DNA of 64,000 nucleotides from Flavobacteriaceae bacterium (GCA_013043685.1 JABDNT010000028.1:47897-111896), one strand, 5' to 3'; numbered from the stretch's first letter, positions 22,915 to 32,327 are shown. The notes: a model not told the origin generated them from the sequence alone. Made by a program: numbers and translations.

Positions 22915-23991
22915 TTACTGCTGGCTAATTTTCGGGTCCAGCCATCCATAGATTATATCGACAAATATATTGATCAATATAAATAATGTAGCGATAATAA
23001 GAACTGCTCCCATGATCACGGGTAGGTCCAGCGTGTTTAAAGCGTCTACTATTTCCTTTCCCAAACCATTCCAGCCAAAAATGTATTCCACGAATACCGC
23101 TCCGGCCAGCATGGATGCGAACCATCCTGAAATAGCAGTTACTACCGGATTCAGCGAGTTTTTAAGGGCATGCCTTCTTATGATGGTCGCAAAAGCAAGT
23201 CCTTTAGCCTTGGCTGTTCTTATGTAATCCTGACTTAGTACTTCCAGCAGAGAATTCCGCATTAACTGTGTAACCACTGCCAGTGGTCGGATTCCAAGGA
23301 CGATAGCAGGAAGGATCAGGTTCTTCCACTGAATATATTTTCCTTCGCCAAAATCATCCACTTCATAAAGGCTGCCTGTCATGTTTAGCCCCGTATATTC
23401 ATGTAGCATATAGCCGAATATCCAGGCAAAAATGATGGCGCTGAAAAAGGATGGCACGCTCATACCCAAAGTACTGACCAATTGAATGGTTTTATCAAGC
23501 CAGCCATCTTTAAATAGTACCGATATAATTCCCAGCAGTATACCCAGTATCATAGCAATGATAATAGCTGAGACAGCCAGGATCGCAGTATTAGGTAGTG
23601 TTTCCGCGATTACATCACTAACCTTCTTTCCATTCTTCTGAAAGGACTCGCGCAGATAAGGTAGCTTTAACACTACCTCTGTATTTCCTATCTGGAATAA
23701 ATTTGTTGCGCTGTATTTATCTTCCGACAGGTATGTATAATCTTCAGCATTATTACTGTGAAAAGACAGCGGAGACAGATCGTTAATATAATAAAGGTAT
23801 TGCTTACCAACGGGCTTATCGAAACCGTACTTTTTTTTCACAATAGCAACCTGCTCTGCTGTTTCATTTTGTCCCAGCATCATTCTTGCGGGGTCTCCGG
23901 GCAGGATGGTGAATAACAGAAAGATCACAGTAACTACTCCCAAAAGAGTGAGGAGCGCATAACCTATCTTCTGAAGTATATATCCACCCAC
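22915..23991 (-). CDS. ABC transporter permease, DppB/OppB type
   Basis: 358 residues with about six membrane segments. The N-terminus KIGYALLTLLGVVTVIFLLF and the motif LPGDPARMMLGQ are typical of dipeptide/oligopeptide permeases. A periplasmic insertion (about 50-130) and the EAA-like loop (DYIRTAKAKGLAFATIIRRHALKNSL, about 240-265) follow. It starts with GTG directly abutting the TAG stop of the upstream gene. No partner permease, ATPase or binding protein is adjacent, so its partners must be elsewhere. The peptide substrate is inferred from the family. Confidence 0.88.
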   Translation of the reverse strand: MGGYILQKIGYALLTLLGVVTVIFLLFTILPGDPARMMLGQNETAEQVAIVKKKYGFDKPVGKQYLYYINDLSPLSFHSNNAEDYTYLSEDKYSATNLFQIGNTEVVLKLPYLRESFQKNGKKVSDVIAETLPNTAILAVSAIIIAMILGILLGIISVLFKDGWLDKTIQLVSTLGMSVPSFFSAIIFAWIFGYMLHEYTGLNMTGSLYEVDDFGEGKYIQWKNLILPAIVLGIRPLAVVTQLMRNSLLEVLSQDYIRTAKAKGLAFATIIRRHALKNSLNPVVTAISGWFASMLAGAVFVEYIFGWNGLGKEIVDALNTLDLPVIMGAVLIIATLFILINIFVDIIYGWLDPKISQQ

Positions 23992-25707
23992 CTAATCTTC
24001 TTTAACATCTTCCATTGTTAAGACCTTGTATTCAAAATCCTCACCGAACAGCGCTTTGGCATATTCTTCTATTGTGTTGTCAAAACCTGCTTGCTCTCTT
24101 CGTTCATTTACATTTTCGGGATCCGAAATAGGCCATATCAAGTTTCCGCGTTCGTCATCATAACTCATTCCCTGGGTTCCGTAGATCTGTGGCTCACCCT
24201 TACCCATAAGGTAGCGGTCTTCCATCATAGCTACGAGGTTGAAAGGTAATTCGCCCTCTTCACCCGCAGTTTTAATCATAGGGAGATACTCTTCAATCCT
24301 GTCCGGATTGTGCTGTAAAACATACCAGGCCGCTTTGTTAGCGGTATCTACCATAGATTTGCCCGGATAGCCATTAGTATCCAATATACCAGCTATGAAT
24401 TCCATGTTCGTACTATCAATCTTCGACTGCCTCGCCCACAAGGTTTCCATGCTATAATCTTCTTCCTCAAAACCAGCTTGCTTCGCCGCTTCTGCCCTTT
24501 CGGCTTCCGTATCCAGGTACATTAGCTTGCGATATCGCTGATCCAGTTCCGCGATGCTATCCAATTTCTGCTTGAGTGCCATGTCCATCTCAGGCTTCGA
24601 TTTCGGAAGTTCTTTTAGCCGCAGTTCACTGGCATCGTTCCAATGTAACTTTTGTTTGATAGTTCCTTTCTGAAGTTCCAAAATTCCGGGATTACTGCGT
24701 ACTATCGTTTTAAGGGTAGTCATGTCGCAGAAATAGAATTTGAAATTCAAACCATACTCCTCAACCAACGCATCAGTAACCTCTTCCGAAGAAGCGGATA
24801 GACCAATCACCTGGTAGCCTTTTTCCAGAGCCTCATCCGTGACTTCACGCACTGGTATGAAGCCTTCTTTTTCAGAGTTACTCAAACTATACGCTATTAC
24901 CACAATAACATGTTCGGCGTTCAGAAAGCTATCGGTAAAATCGTTTCCGCCTCTTTCCATACTAAAATCGTGAATAGGTGGCTCATAACCTGCCTGTATT
25001 TCTTTAGTCTCGACCCCAATAAACTCTCCCTCCTGCTGCGGATAATCACCGTTGGTAGTAATGATCTTTTCTTCACCATTCACATTAAATTTCCATGCAT
25101 ATTCGAAAATAGGCTTGGGTGCGTCTTCGGGAATTGACATTCCCTCTGTTATGTTAGCTTCAATCTTATAAGGCCTGAAATCTATGATTGGCAGATGCAT
25201 CAAAACATGATACATAATGGCCAGACAGACCACCAAAGAGGCAAATACGGTAAGGCTTCTGATGTTTCTGCTGAAGAAAGGTTGAATATGTTTTCTTCCA
25301 AACCATGAGATCAGGATAAGCACCAATAGGAACACATCTTTGTAGAACGATTGCCAGGGTGTTAATTTCAGGGCATCTCCAAAACAGCCACAATCTGTTA
25401 CTTTTCCTGTTACTGCCGAGTAAAAAGTTAAGAAAGTGAAGAACACGATCATCAATAACAAACTCCAAAGCGTAAATTTCTTTGCATATCCAATAATGAT
25501 CATAACGCCCAATAAAACCTCGTATATCACTACGAAAATGGCAATAACCAGAGCGAAGGGGGTGAGAAATTCAAGATTAAGTACTTCAGGAGCAAAATAA
25601 TCCTGAAGTTTAAATGAAAAACCAACCGGGTCGTTAAGTTTTATAAGACCACTGATGATAAATAAAATTCCGACAAATATTCTGGTTACACCTACTAATG
25701 CTTTCAT
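23992..25707 (-). CDS. DoxX/BT_3928-family membrane protein fused to thioredoxin-like and DUF6624-like domains
   Basis: 571 residues. Residues 1-175 hold about four to five membrane segments with NDPVGFSFKLQDYF and the DCGCFGD motif (Cys106, Cys108) of the DoxX/MauE-like BT_3928 family. Residues about 260-355 look like a thioredoxin-fold domain (AEHVIVVIAYSL ... FKFYFCDMTTLKTIVRSNPG) without a CxxC pair. Residues about 375-545 resemble DUF6624 (NGYPGKSMVDTANKAAWYVL ... PFNLVAMMEDRYLMGKGEPQ, then IYGTQG). Family members I know end after the thioredoxin-like part, so the tail looks like a fusion. It is preceded by the DUF1599 gene (1-nt overlap) and followed at once by the permease. Possible role in envelope redox; unproven. 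Confidence 0.8.
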   Translation of the reverse strand: MKALVGVTRIFVGILFIISGLIKLNDPVGFSFKLQDYFAPEVLNLEFLTPFALVIAIFVVIYEVLLGVMIIIGYAKKFTLWSLLLMIVFFTFLTFYSAVTGKVTDCGCFGDALKLTPWQSFYKDVFLLVLILISWFGRKHIQPFFSRNIRSLTVFASLVVCLAIMYHVLMHLPIIDFRPYKIEANITEGMSIPEDAPKPIFEYAWKFNVNGEEKIITTNGDYPQQEGEFIGVETKEIQAGYEPPIHDFSMERGGNDFTDSFLNAEHVIVVIAYSLSNSEKEGFIPVREVTDEALEKGYQVIGLSASSEEVTDALVEEYGLNFKFYFCDMTTLKTIVRSNPGILELQKGTIKQKLHWNDASELRLKELPKSKPEMDMALKQKLDSIAELDQRYRKLMYLDTEAERAEAAKQAGFEEEDYSMETLWARQSKIDSTNMEFIAGILDTNGYPGKSMVDTANKAAWYVLQHNPDRIEEYLPMIKTAGEEGELPFNLVAMMEDRYLMGKGEPQIYGTQGMSYDDERGNLIWPISDPENVNERREQAGFDNTIEEYAKALFGEDFEYKVLTMEDVKED

Positions 25708-26246
25708 TATTGTTGGTTTAAATGAATTAACGCGAACACCGCGTAATTGATCATATCCTGGTAATTAGCGTCAATACCTTCAGAAACTAGAGTTTTACCC
25801 TGATTATCCTCTATTTGTTTAACACGCAATAGTTTTTGCAGTATCAGATCTGTTAATGAACTTACCCGCATATCTCGCCAGGCTTCTCCATAATCGTGGT
25901 TCTTGTCCATCATGAGCTGCTTGGTAAGAGAAATCTTCTCATCATATAATTGTAACGCCTCTTCCAGCTCCAGATCGGGTTGTTCCACGATACCTTTTTC
26001 CAGCTGAATGAGGGCCATGATGCAATAATTAATGATCCCTACAAATTCACTCGCTTCACCTTCGTCCACCTTTCGCACCTCATTTTGCTGGAGACTCCTG
26101 ATACGTTGCGCTTTAATAAAGATCTGGTCGGTTAATGACGGTAATCGCAGTATGCGCCACGCACTTCCGTAATCTTTCATTTTCTTTTCAAAGAGGGATC
26201 TGCAGTTGGATATTACCGCATCGTATTGTTTGGAGGTTTTGGACAT
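25707..26246 (-). CDS. DUF1599 protein (tandem duplicated domain)
   Basis: 179 residues with two copies of the same alpha-helical unit. The first has LFEKKMKDYGSAWRILRLPS and FIKAQRIRSLQ; the second has LMMDKNHDYGEAWRDMRVSS and LQKLLRVKQIE. The DYGxAWR and N-Y-A/C-F/I-M-A-L-I motifs are diagnostic of DUF1599, a cytoplasmic family of unknown function common in Bacteroidota and reminiscent of all-alpha nucleotide pyrophosphohydrolases. It heads the leftward unit DUF1599-DoxX fusion-permease and diverges from folP. Confidence 0.88.
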   Translation of the reverse strand: MSKTSKQYDAVISNCRSLFEKKMKDYGSAWRILRLPSLTDQIFIKAQRIRSLQQNEVRKVDEGEASEFVGIINYCIMALIQLEKGIVEQPDLELEEALQLYDEKISLTKQLMMDKNHDYGEAWRDMRVSSLTDLILQKLLRVKQIEDNQGKTLVSEGIDANYQDMINYAVFALIHLNQQ

Positions 26247-26298
26247 CAGGTCTCTGAGATTTTGCGTAAATTTCGCTTAAATAAATCAATTTAAAAAA

Positions 26299-27132
26299 TT
26301 GTATTCACTCAATTGTAAAGGTACTCTCATCGACCTGTCCACTCCCCGGGTAATGGGGATAATCAATGTGACTCCGGACTCGTTTTACGACGGTGGAAAA
26401 ACAATGGCCATCCGGGATATTCTTGTTCAGGCAGAACAAATGTTACAACAGGGTGCAACATTCCTGGATATAGGGGGGTATAGTTCACGTCCCGGTGCAG
26501 ATGATGTTTCTGAAACCGATGAACTGGAAAGAGTGCTGCCAGCGATTGAAGCTATTTTAAGAGAATTTCCCAAAGCGTTAATCTCCATTGATTCATTCCG
26601 AAGTAAAATAGCCCGAAAAGCAGTTGCCCATGGAGCCTGTATGGTGAATGATATTTCCGGTGGCCATATGGATAAAGAAATGATCAAAACAGTGGCCGGC
26701 CTTCAGGTTCCTTATGTCGCAATGCATATGCGCGGCACTCCACAAACAATGACGCAGCACACCAATTACCACCAGGTGACCCGTGACGTACTTCATTACT
26801 TTTCAAAAATTATTTCCGAAGCTAATAAGGCAGGGATAAATGACCTCATCGCCGATCCGGGATTTGGATTCTCGAAAACCCGTACTCAGAATTTCACTTT
26901 AATGAATGAACTGGAACTTTTCCAACAGCTTGAGATACCATTACTGGTAGGAATTTCGAGGAAATCCATGATCTATAAAACCCTTGGGGTTAGTGCCAAA
27001 GAAGCCCTTAATGGAACAACAGCATTGCACAGTATAGCTCTTTTAAAAGGAGTTCACCTGCTTCGGGTTCATGATGTGAAAGAGGCAATGGAATGTGTAA
27101 GGCTCGTTTCCGAACTAAGTGATGCGCAATAA
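26299..27132 (+). CDS. folP: Dihydropteroate synthase
   Basis: 277 residues. It joins pABA to dihydropterin pyrophosphate in folate synthesis. The motifs are PRVMGIINVTPDSFYDGG (about 16-33), FLDIGGYSSRPGA, SIDSFRSKIA, LIADPGFGFSKT and the C-terminal VGISRKSMIY / LRVHDVKE. No ATG precedes the conserved N-terminus, so the start is the TTG at 26299. It is followed 41 nt later by cdaA, a common Bacteroidota pairing. Confidence 0.95.
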   Translation: MYSLNCKGTLIDLSTPRVMGIINVTPDSFYDGGKTMAIRDILVQAEQMLQQGATFLDIGGYSSRPGADDVSETDELERVLPAIEAILREFPKALISIDSFRSKIARKAVAHGACMVNDISGGHMDKEMIKTVAGLQVPYVAMHMRGTPQTMTQHTNYHQVTRDVLHYFSKIISEANKAGINDLIADPGFGFSKTRTQNFTLMNELELFQQLEIPLLVGISRKSMIYKTLGVSAKEALNGTTALHSIALLKGVHLLRVHDVKEAMECVRLVSELSDAQ

Positions 27133-27173
27133 CTTTTAAATTTTTAACTACTTTTACAAAAACCCTGCGCCCT

Positions 27174-27956
27174 TTGGATCTCTTTGATTGGACCAACATT
27201 CGGATTATTGATATTGTCGACATCGTGCTGGTCGCAATCTTGTTGTATTACCTTTACAAACTTGTCAAAGGGACAGTAGCCATCAATATCTTCATTGGGA
27301 TCGTGATCCTGTACGCGACCTGGCAACTTACCGAACTCCTTGAGATGGAAATGCTTAGTTATGTACTAGGAGGATTCCTTGGGGTAGGTATGATAGCGCT
27401 GGTGGTTGTTTTTCAGCAGGAGATCCGAAAATTTTTACTTCTGCTTGGGTCCACAAATTTCAAGGCCAGGAAAAGGCTTTTTAAACGACTCACTTTCTTT
27501 TCTGAAGACAGTACCGCGGTTACCAACATACGGGCCATTATAAATGCATTGGGCAAAATGTCCAGTACTAAGACCGGTGCCCTTATTGTGATTCAGCGTA
27601 ACCAGAGCCTGGATTTCGTAAAAAGTACAGGCGATGCTATGCATGTGACCGTGAACCAACCCATCATTGAAAGTATATTCTTTAAGAATAGCCCTTTGCA
27701 TGATGGAGCTATGATCATAGAAGACAATACCATTACAGCTACACGAGCGATACTGCCTATTTCGAATGACCGGAACATCCCACAGCGATTCGGGTTACGT
27801 CACAGGGCAGCAATTGGAATAACCGAGAAAAGTGATGCGGTATCCATAGTGGTTTCCGAAGAGAACGGACAGATATCCTATATCAAAGAAGGGGATTTTG
27901 TTTTATTCGAAGACCTCGAAGAATTATATAGTATCCTTGAAAAAGATCTAAGTTAG
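27174..27956 (+). CDS. cdaA: Diadenylate cyclase CdaA (c-di-AMP synthase)
   Basis: 260 residues starting at a TTG (27174) that gives the family N-terminus MDLFDWTNIRIIDIVDIVLV. Three membrane helices (about 10-95) include YKLVKGTVAINIFIGIVILY and end in VVFQQEIRKFLLLLG. The DAC domain (about 110-240) has the catalytic motifs PLHDGAMIIEDN and LRHRAAIGITE. The enzyme makes c-di-AMP from two ATP, a signal for osmotic and envelope balance. It sits between folP and a DUF3667 gene in one rightward unit. Confidence 0.94.
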   Translation: MDLFDWTNIRIIDIVDIVLVAILLYYLYKLVKGTVAINIFIGIVILYATWQLTELLEMEMLSYVLGGFLGVGMIALVVVFQQEIRKFLLLLGSTNFKARKRLFKRLTFFSEDSTAVTNIRAIINALGKMSSTKTGALIVIQRNQSLDFVKSTGDAMHVTVNQPIIESIFFKNSPLHDGAMIIEDNTITATRAILPISNDRNIPQRFGLRHRAAIGITEKSDAVSIVVSEENGQISYIKEGDFVLFEDLEELYSILEKDLS

Positions 27957-27958
27957 GA

Positions 27959-28798
27959 ATGAATTGTAAGAATTGTGACCATCCACTTTCCGAAATGGAT
28001 AATTTCTGCCAGTCCTGCGGGGCAAAGGTGATCAGGAACCGACTTGCTCTGCGAAACCTGATTGAAAGCTTCAGTGAACAGTTTTTAAATTACGACAACA
28101 AGTTTCTCCAAACATTTATCATGTTATTCAAAAAGCCTGAGGATGTTATTGGGACCTATATAGATGGTACACGGAAGAAATATGTTAACGTTGTAAGTTA
28201 TTTTGCGATTGCAATTACATACGCCGGATTATTCGCTTTTATAAATCAAAAGTATTTTCCTGGCGTTTATGACAGATTATTCGGGGCCGTGAATCAAAAT
28301 GAAGCCCAGGTTCAATTCACTTCGGACATGCTTTATCTAATCTTCGAATACCAGGCGTTCATCTTTTTTTTAATGGTACCGGTATTAGCGCTTATGTCCC
28401 GACTCGTATTTCTTAAAAACAAGAAGTATAATTACACTGAACATATTGTAATTACAATGTATGCCTACGCCCAAGCTTCCTTGTTTGTAACAACCATTTC
28501 TTTCATAGCGCAGTTCGATAAACAACTGTTCTTTCTGAATTCGATTCTTGGGCTCCCACTTCAGATTCTCTACTTCGCTTATATTTTAAAGCGAATGTAT
28601 AACCTGAACTTTGTTCAGATCTTCCTAAAAACCTTGCTATTCTTATTAATCCTGGGAATGTTTTACGTCTTGTTCGTGATAGTCTTACTTATTTACCTGT
28701 TTGCATTCACAGACTTCTTCCAACAGGTTATTGAAGCAGAGAAGGCAAAAAAGGGTGTGTCCTACATTATCTCTTCGGCCATAAACTGGACCTCGTAA
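27959..28798 (+). CDS. DUF3667 membrane protein with N-terminal zinc ribbon
   Basis: 279 residues. A zinc-ribbon-like start with paired Cys (MNCKNCDHPLSEMDNFCQSC, Cys3/6 and Cys17/20) is followed by LRNLIESFSEQFLNYDNKFL and DVIGTYIDGTRKKYVNVVSY, the DUF3667 signature. About four to five membrane segments occupy 75-255. Function unknown. It starts 2 nt after the cdaA stop. Its 3' end overlaps the convergent ABC exporter gene by 37 bp. Confidence 0.87.
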   Translation: MNCKNCDHPLSEMDNFCQSCGAKVIRNRLALRNLIESFSEQFLNYDNKFLQTFIMLFKKPEDVIGTYIDGTRKKYVNVVSYFAIAITYAGLFAFINQKYFPGVYDRLFGAVNQNEAQVQFTSDMLYLIFEYQAFIFFLMVPVLALMSRLVFLKNKKYNYTEHIVITMYAYAQASLFVTTISFIAQFDKQLFFLNSILGLPLQILYFAYILKRMYNLNFVQIFLKTLLFLLILGMFYVLFVIVLLIYLFAFTDFFQQVIEAEKAKKGVSYIISSAINWTS

Positions 28799-30525
28799 AG
28801 GTTTCTGTAATGGCCATCTTCCTTTCGGAGTAGTTCTCTATGGGTGCCGGTTTCTACAATTTTACCATCTTCCATTACGATGATCTTATCCGCCTTTTTC
28901 ACTGTGGCCAGTCGGTGTGCGATCACAATTGAAGTACGATTCTGGGTCACTTTTTCAGTGGCTCTCTGTATCATTTCTTCGGAATAGGAATCTACCGATG
29001 ACGTTGCCTCATCCAAAATTAAAATCTCCGGATTACTTACATAGGCTCGCAGGAATGCGATTAGCTGACGTTGTCCCGAGGAGAGTGTGGTTCCGCGCTC
29101 TTTTACATTATAGTGGTAGCTATTGGGCAGTGATTCAATGAATTTATGAACCCCGATCTCTTTAGCTGCTTCGATCACCTGCTCTTCTGTGATCGTAGGA
29201 TCATTCAACGTGATATTGTTCAGAATTGAATCGGCGAACAGGAACACATCCTGTAATACAACAGCAATCTGATTCCGAAGTGAAGACAAGGTATATTCTT
29301 TAGACGAAACGCCATCTATCCTTATCTCTCCTCCGTTTATTTCATAGAACCGGCTAAGTAGATTGATGATAGTGGATTTACCTGCGCCAGTAGCACCTAC
29401 AATAGCGACAGTTTCTCCAGGTTGCACCGTAAAGGATATTCCTTTTATCACTTCTTCGCCCTCATTATAACCAAAATGAACATCCCGGAATTCGATCAGT
29501 CCCTCACTCCGGCACATCTCAACGGTTCCATGATCCTGAATACTGGACTCGGTATCTAAAATTCCGAAAACGCGATTGGCGGCAACCATTCCCATTTGAA
29601 GGGTGTTGAATTTATCTGCGATCTGCCTTAGGGGTCTGAACAACATCTGTGAAAGCTGTATGAACATTGCAATAAGTCCAACAGTGATAACACCACCGGC
29701 TGCAGCATTAAGCCCACCATACCAGGCTATTAAACCAATAGCGACGCTTGAAGACATTTCGGCTATTGGGAAGAAGATAGAGTTATACCATACCGTCTTT
29801 ATCCAGGCCTTTTTGTGGTTTTCGTTGATCTTCTGGAACTCTTTATACTCGGTGTCTTCACGGGTAAATATCTGTACGATCTTCATACCAGTGATCCGTT
29901 CCTGGACAAATGAATTTAAATTTGCCACCTGATTCCTCACTTCTTCAAAAGCTGTTTTCATCGCTCTCTGGAATACCCGGGTCGCATAGAGAATAACAGG
30001 TAGAATGGCAAACACAATGAGTGAAAGTCGCCAGCTTTGATAAAGCATAAAGCCCATAATTACAAGCATCTTCAGCAAGTCACTTATGATTACAAATAAC
30101 CCCTGACTAAAAATACTTGAGATGGTTTCTATATCGTTTACAGCCCTGGTAGTTAACCTTCCCACTGCACTTTTATCGTAGTATTTCATCTGAAAACTCA
30201 GCATGAGTTTGAATAGTTTCACTCGAATATCCTTTATCACACTTTGTCCCAGCCAATTCGCATAAAAGATGAATGCGAACTGAAATATTACGTCCAGGCA
30301 TAGCACGACGATCATAAGGATTATATAGAACATGAGACCGTCACCATCCTGGGGAATGATAGAGTTATCTATGGCCTGTTGTAGTAAAAACGGTTGTAAA
30401 ATGGAAAGACCCGACATGATGACAGCGGCAAATCCAACAAAATAAAAGGTAACGCGATATTTATTAGCGTACGCTAATAATCGCCTGAACAAATTAAAAT
30501 CGAATGCCTTACCAGATTCTGCCAT
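28762..30525 (-). CDS. ABC exporter, MsbA-like fused permease and ATPase
   Basis: 587 residues: six membrane helices (about 20-310), then a nucleotide-binding domain (about 345-580). Walker A is VGATGAGKST (about 380-389), the Q-loop is near VVLQDVFLFADSI, the signature LSSGQRQ, Walker B ILILDEATSSVD and the H-loop IVIAHRLATV. It works as a homodimer or heterodimer in the inner membrane; lipid or drug substrates are typical for this group but not shown here. The stop of truA's upstream frame abuts: truA begins the same leftward unit and ends at 30526, immediately before this ATG. Confidence 0.93.
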   Translation of the reverse strand: MAESGKAFDFNLFRRLLAYANKYRVTFYFVGFAAVIMSGLSILQPFLLQQAIDNSIIPQDGDGLMFYIILMIVVLCLDVIFQFAFIFYANWLGQSVIKDIRVKLFKLMLSFQMKYYDKSAVGRLTTRAVNDIETISSIFSQGLFVIISDLLKMLVIMGFMLYQSWRLSLIVFAILPVILYATRVFQRAMKTAFEEVRNQVANLNSFVQERITGMKIVQIFTREDTEYKEFQKINENHKKAWIKTVWYNSIFFPIAEMSSSVAIGLIAWYGGLNAAAGGVITVGLIAMFIQLSQMLFRPLRQIADKFNTLQMGMVAANRVFGILDTESSIQDHGTVEMCRSEGLIEFRDVHFGYNEGEEVIKGISFTVQPGETVAIVGATGAGKSTIINLLSRFYEINGGEIRIDGVSSKEYTLSSLRNQIAVVLQDVFLFADSILNNITLNDPTITEEQVIEAAKEIGVHKFIESLPNSYHYNVKERGTTLSSGQRQLIAFLRAYVSNPEILILDEATSSVDSYSEEMIQRATEKVTQNRTSIVIAHRLATVKKADKIIVMEDGKIVETGTHRELLRKEDGHYRNLYEVQFMAEEIM

Positions 30526-31272
30526 TTATTTGTAAATCGTTTCGGGGTATTCTACTCTTGTTAAAAATAATCCATGTGCCGGAGCTGATGCTCCTGCTTT
30601 GGTCCTATCTTTACTTTTAATTATTTCCTGAAATTCTTCAATAGTAATCTTACCATGTCCTACATCCAATAGGGTTCCAACAATAGCCCGGACCATATTC
30701 CTAAGAAATCGGTCTGCCGCAATGGTAAAGATTAAAAAATAATCCTCGTATTCCCAGGAAGCCTCTTTAACATCACAATAATACGTTTTTACATCGGTAT
30801 TGGAACGGGAGAAACATTGAAAATCCTGATGACCCAATAACAGCTGAGCAGCCTGATTCATTATTTCGATATCCGGCATCTGATGGATCTGATACGCCAC
30901 ATCGACCCGAAAAGGATCTTTGTCGAACAGAATCCCATATTGATATTCCCGCTCAATAGCATCAAATCTCGCATGTGCTTCATCGATCACTGGGTAAATA
31001 TCGAGAATGGCTATGTCTTTTGGCAGGAATGAATTAAGTCGGAAAATAACTTCATTCATATCTTCAATTTCAGTATTCATATCGAAATGTGCTACCATTT
31101 GTGAGGCATGCACTCCTGTATCCGTCCTTCCCGCACCGGCAACCTTGATTTCAGCACGAAAGAAAGTGGAAAAAGTCCGTTCTAACACCTCCTGTATACT
31201 TAGGGCATCGGGCTGAATTTGCCAGCCATGGTAGTTTTTTCCGTTGAATGATATATCGACAAAATATCGCAA
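30526..31272 (-). CDS. truA: tRNA pseudouridine(38-40) synthase TruA
   Basis: 248 residues from the TTG at 31270-31272, which places MRYFVDISFNGKNYHGWQIQ at the N-terminus as in family members. An upstream frame reaches another TTG at 31308; there is no ATG in either place. The catalytic Asp lies in VAGAGRTDTGVHASQMVAHF. Further motifs are FLRNMVRAIVGTLLDVGHGK near the C-terminus. It modifies U38-40 in the tRNA anticodon arm. The stop (30526-30528) directly abuts the ABC exporter start. Confidence 0.94.
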   Translation of the reverse strand: MRYFVDISFNGKNYHGWQIQPDALSIQEVLERTFSTFFRAEIKVAGAGRTDTGVHASQMVAHFDMNTEIEDMNEVIFRLNSFLPKDIAILDIYPVIDEAHARFDAIEREYQYGILFDKDPFRVDVAYQIHQMPDIEIMNQAAQLLLGHQDFQCFSRSNTDVKTYYCDVKEASWEYEDYFLIFTIAADRFLRNMVRAIVGTLLDVGHGKITIEEFQEIIKSKDRTKAGASAPAHGLFLTRVEYPETIYK

Positions 31273-31344
31273 GAATTCCTGTATTTTTGAATTGACAAAG
31301 ATAGGCAATCAAGCCTGTCTTCCCGAAGTACATCGTATAAACAA

Positions 31345-31836
31345 ATGAAAAAAATCCTCCTGTTAAGTGATACCCATGGATATATTGATGATCTTATCCT
31401 AAAACACGTGGAGCAGGCCGACGAGGTATGGCATGCGGGGGATATAGGGAGCATAGATGTTTCAGACGCAATTAAGAATATCAAACCGCTTAGGGCAGTA
31501 TATGGAAATATAGACAATGCTAACATCCGTTCAGAATTTCCGTTAAACAATCGTTTTTTGTGCGAAGGAGTTGATGTATGGATCACGCATATTGGTGGTT
31601 ATCCCGGACGTTACAGTCCGGCTATCCGGGAGGAAATAGGAAGTAATCCACCCCGGCTTTTTATTACGGGCCATTCCCATATACTAAAGGTAATGAATGA
31701 TGCAAAATTGGGGTTGTTGCATATGAATCCGGGTGCTATTGGAAAGCATGGATTTCACAAGGCAAGGACGATGTTGCGATTTACAATTTCCGGGTCCGAG
31801 ATAGGTGATCTGGAAGTGATAGAATATAGCCGATAG
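31345..31836 (+). CDS. YfcE/MJ0936-type metallophosphoesterase
   Basis: 163 residues, the normal length for this small calcineurin-like family. The metal-binding motifs appear in order: LLLSDTHGYIDD (9-16), WHAGDIGSID, VYGNIDNAN, THIGGYPG and LFITGHSHILKV. Family members hydrolyse phosphodiesters with Mn2+ or Ni2+; the natural substrate is unknown. It diverges from truA and ends before a shared bidirectional terminator. Confidence 0.9.
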   Translation: MKKILLLSDTHGYIDDLILKHVEQADEVWHAGDIGSIDVSDAIKNIKPLRAVYGNIDNANIRSEFPLNNRFLCEGVDVWITHIGGYPGRYSPAIREEIGSNPPRLFITGHSHILKVMNDAKLGLLHMNPGAIGKHGFHKARTMLRFTISGSEIGDLEVIEYSR

Positions 31837-31848
31837 CCTTTATCGTAT

Positions 31849-31891
31849 AAAAAAATAAAAATCCCTGAAGTTGGCATACTTCAGGGATTTT
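31849..31891. terminator. Bidirectional terminator
   Basis: A perfect 14-bp stem, aaaatccctgaagt (31858-31871) and acttcagggatttt (31878-31891), with a 6-nt loop. It has an A-rich left flank, which is a T run for the minus strand. It lies between the convergent phosphoesterase and DUF4293 genes and should serve both. Confidence 0.85.
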
Positions 31892-31916
31892 GCACTAATA
31901 TACTAAGATGTAAGGT

Positions 31917-32327
31917 TTAGCGTAAACGGTCTACAGATTTTACGAGATCCTCGTCCCTTTTTATGGCCTTATTGGCCAGCACTAAAAAAACGATAGAAAT
32001 GATGGGAAAAAGCACCCCAATACCCTTCTCAGAGACTAACGTCTCTCCGGATAAAGTTAGCGACCTGTATACGAAAACTCCCAGTAATACAAAGTTTGAT
32101 ATGATGTTTAAGCGGTTCAGCACAAATTGTCCTTTACGCCTTTTGTAATTAAATATTGAAATAATTGCCAGTAAGACCGATATTCCTATCAGCCCCAGAA
32201 CCAATGGTTCTTCACGGCTTATTATTGCCGTGCCTGATTGGTCATTTAAAGTAGGAAACCAGTAATACAGTGCTCCCATTATAAGCACTGAAATTATAAG
32301 ATATACCGTCTGAATGCGTTGTAACAT
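31917..32327 (-). CDS. DUF4293 membrane protein
   Basis: 136 residues with four predicted membrane helices, starting MLQRIQTVYLIISVLIMGAL, the DUF4293 signature, and ending in basic KAIKRDEDLVKSVDRLR. Function unknown. It lies divergently next to rho, an arrangement widespread in Flavobacteriia, so the shared 196-bp region may control both. Confidence 0.9.
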   Translation of the reverse strand: MLQRIQTVYLIISVLIMGALYYWFPTLNDQSGTAIISREEPLVLGLIGISVLLAIISIFNYKRRKGQFVLNRLNIISNFVLLGVFVYRSLTLSGETLVSEKGIGVLFPIISIVFLVLANKAIKRDEDLVKSVDRLR

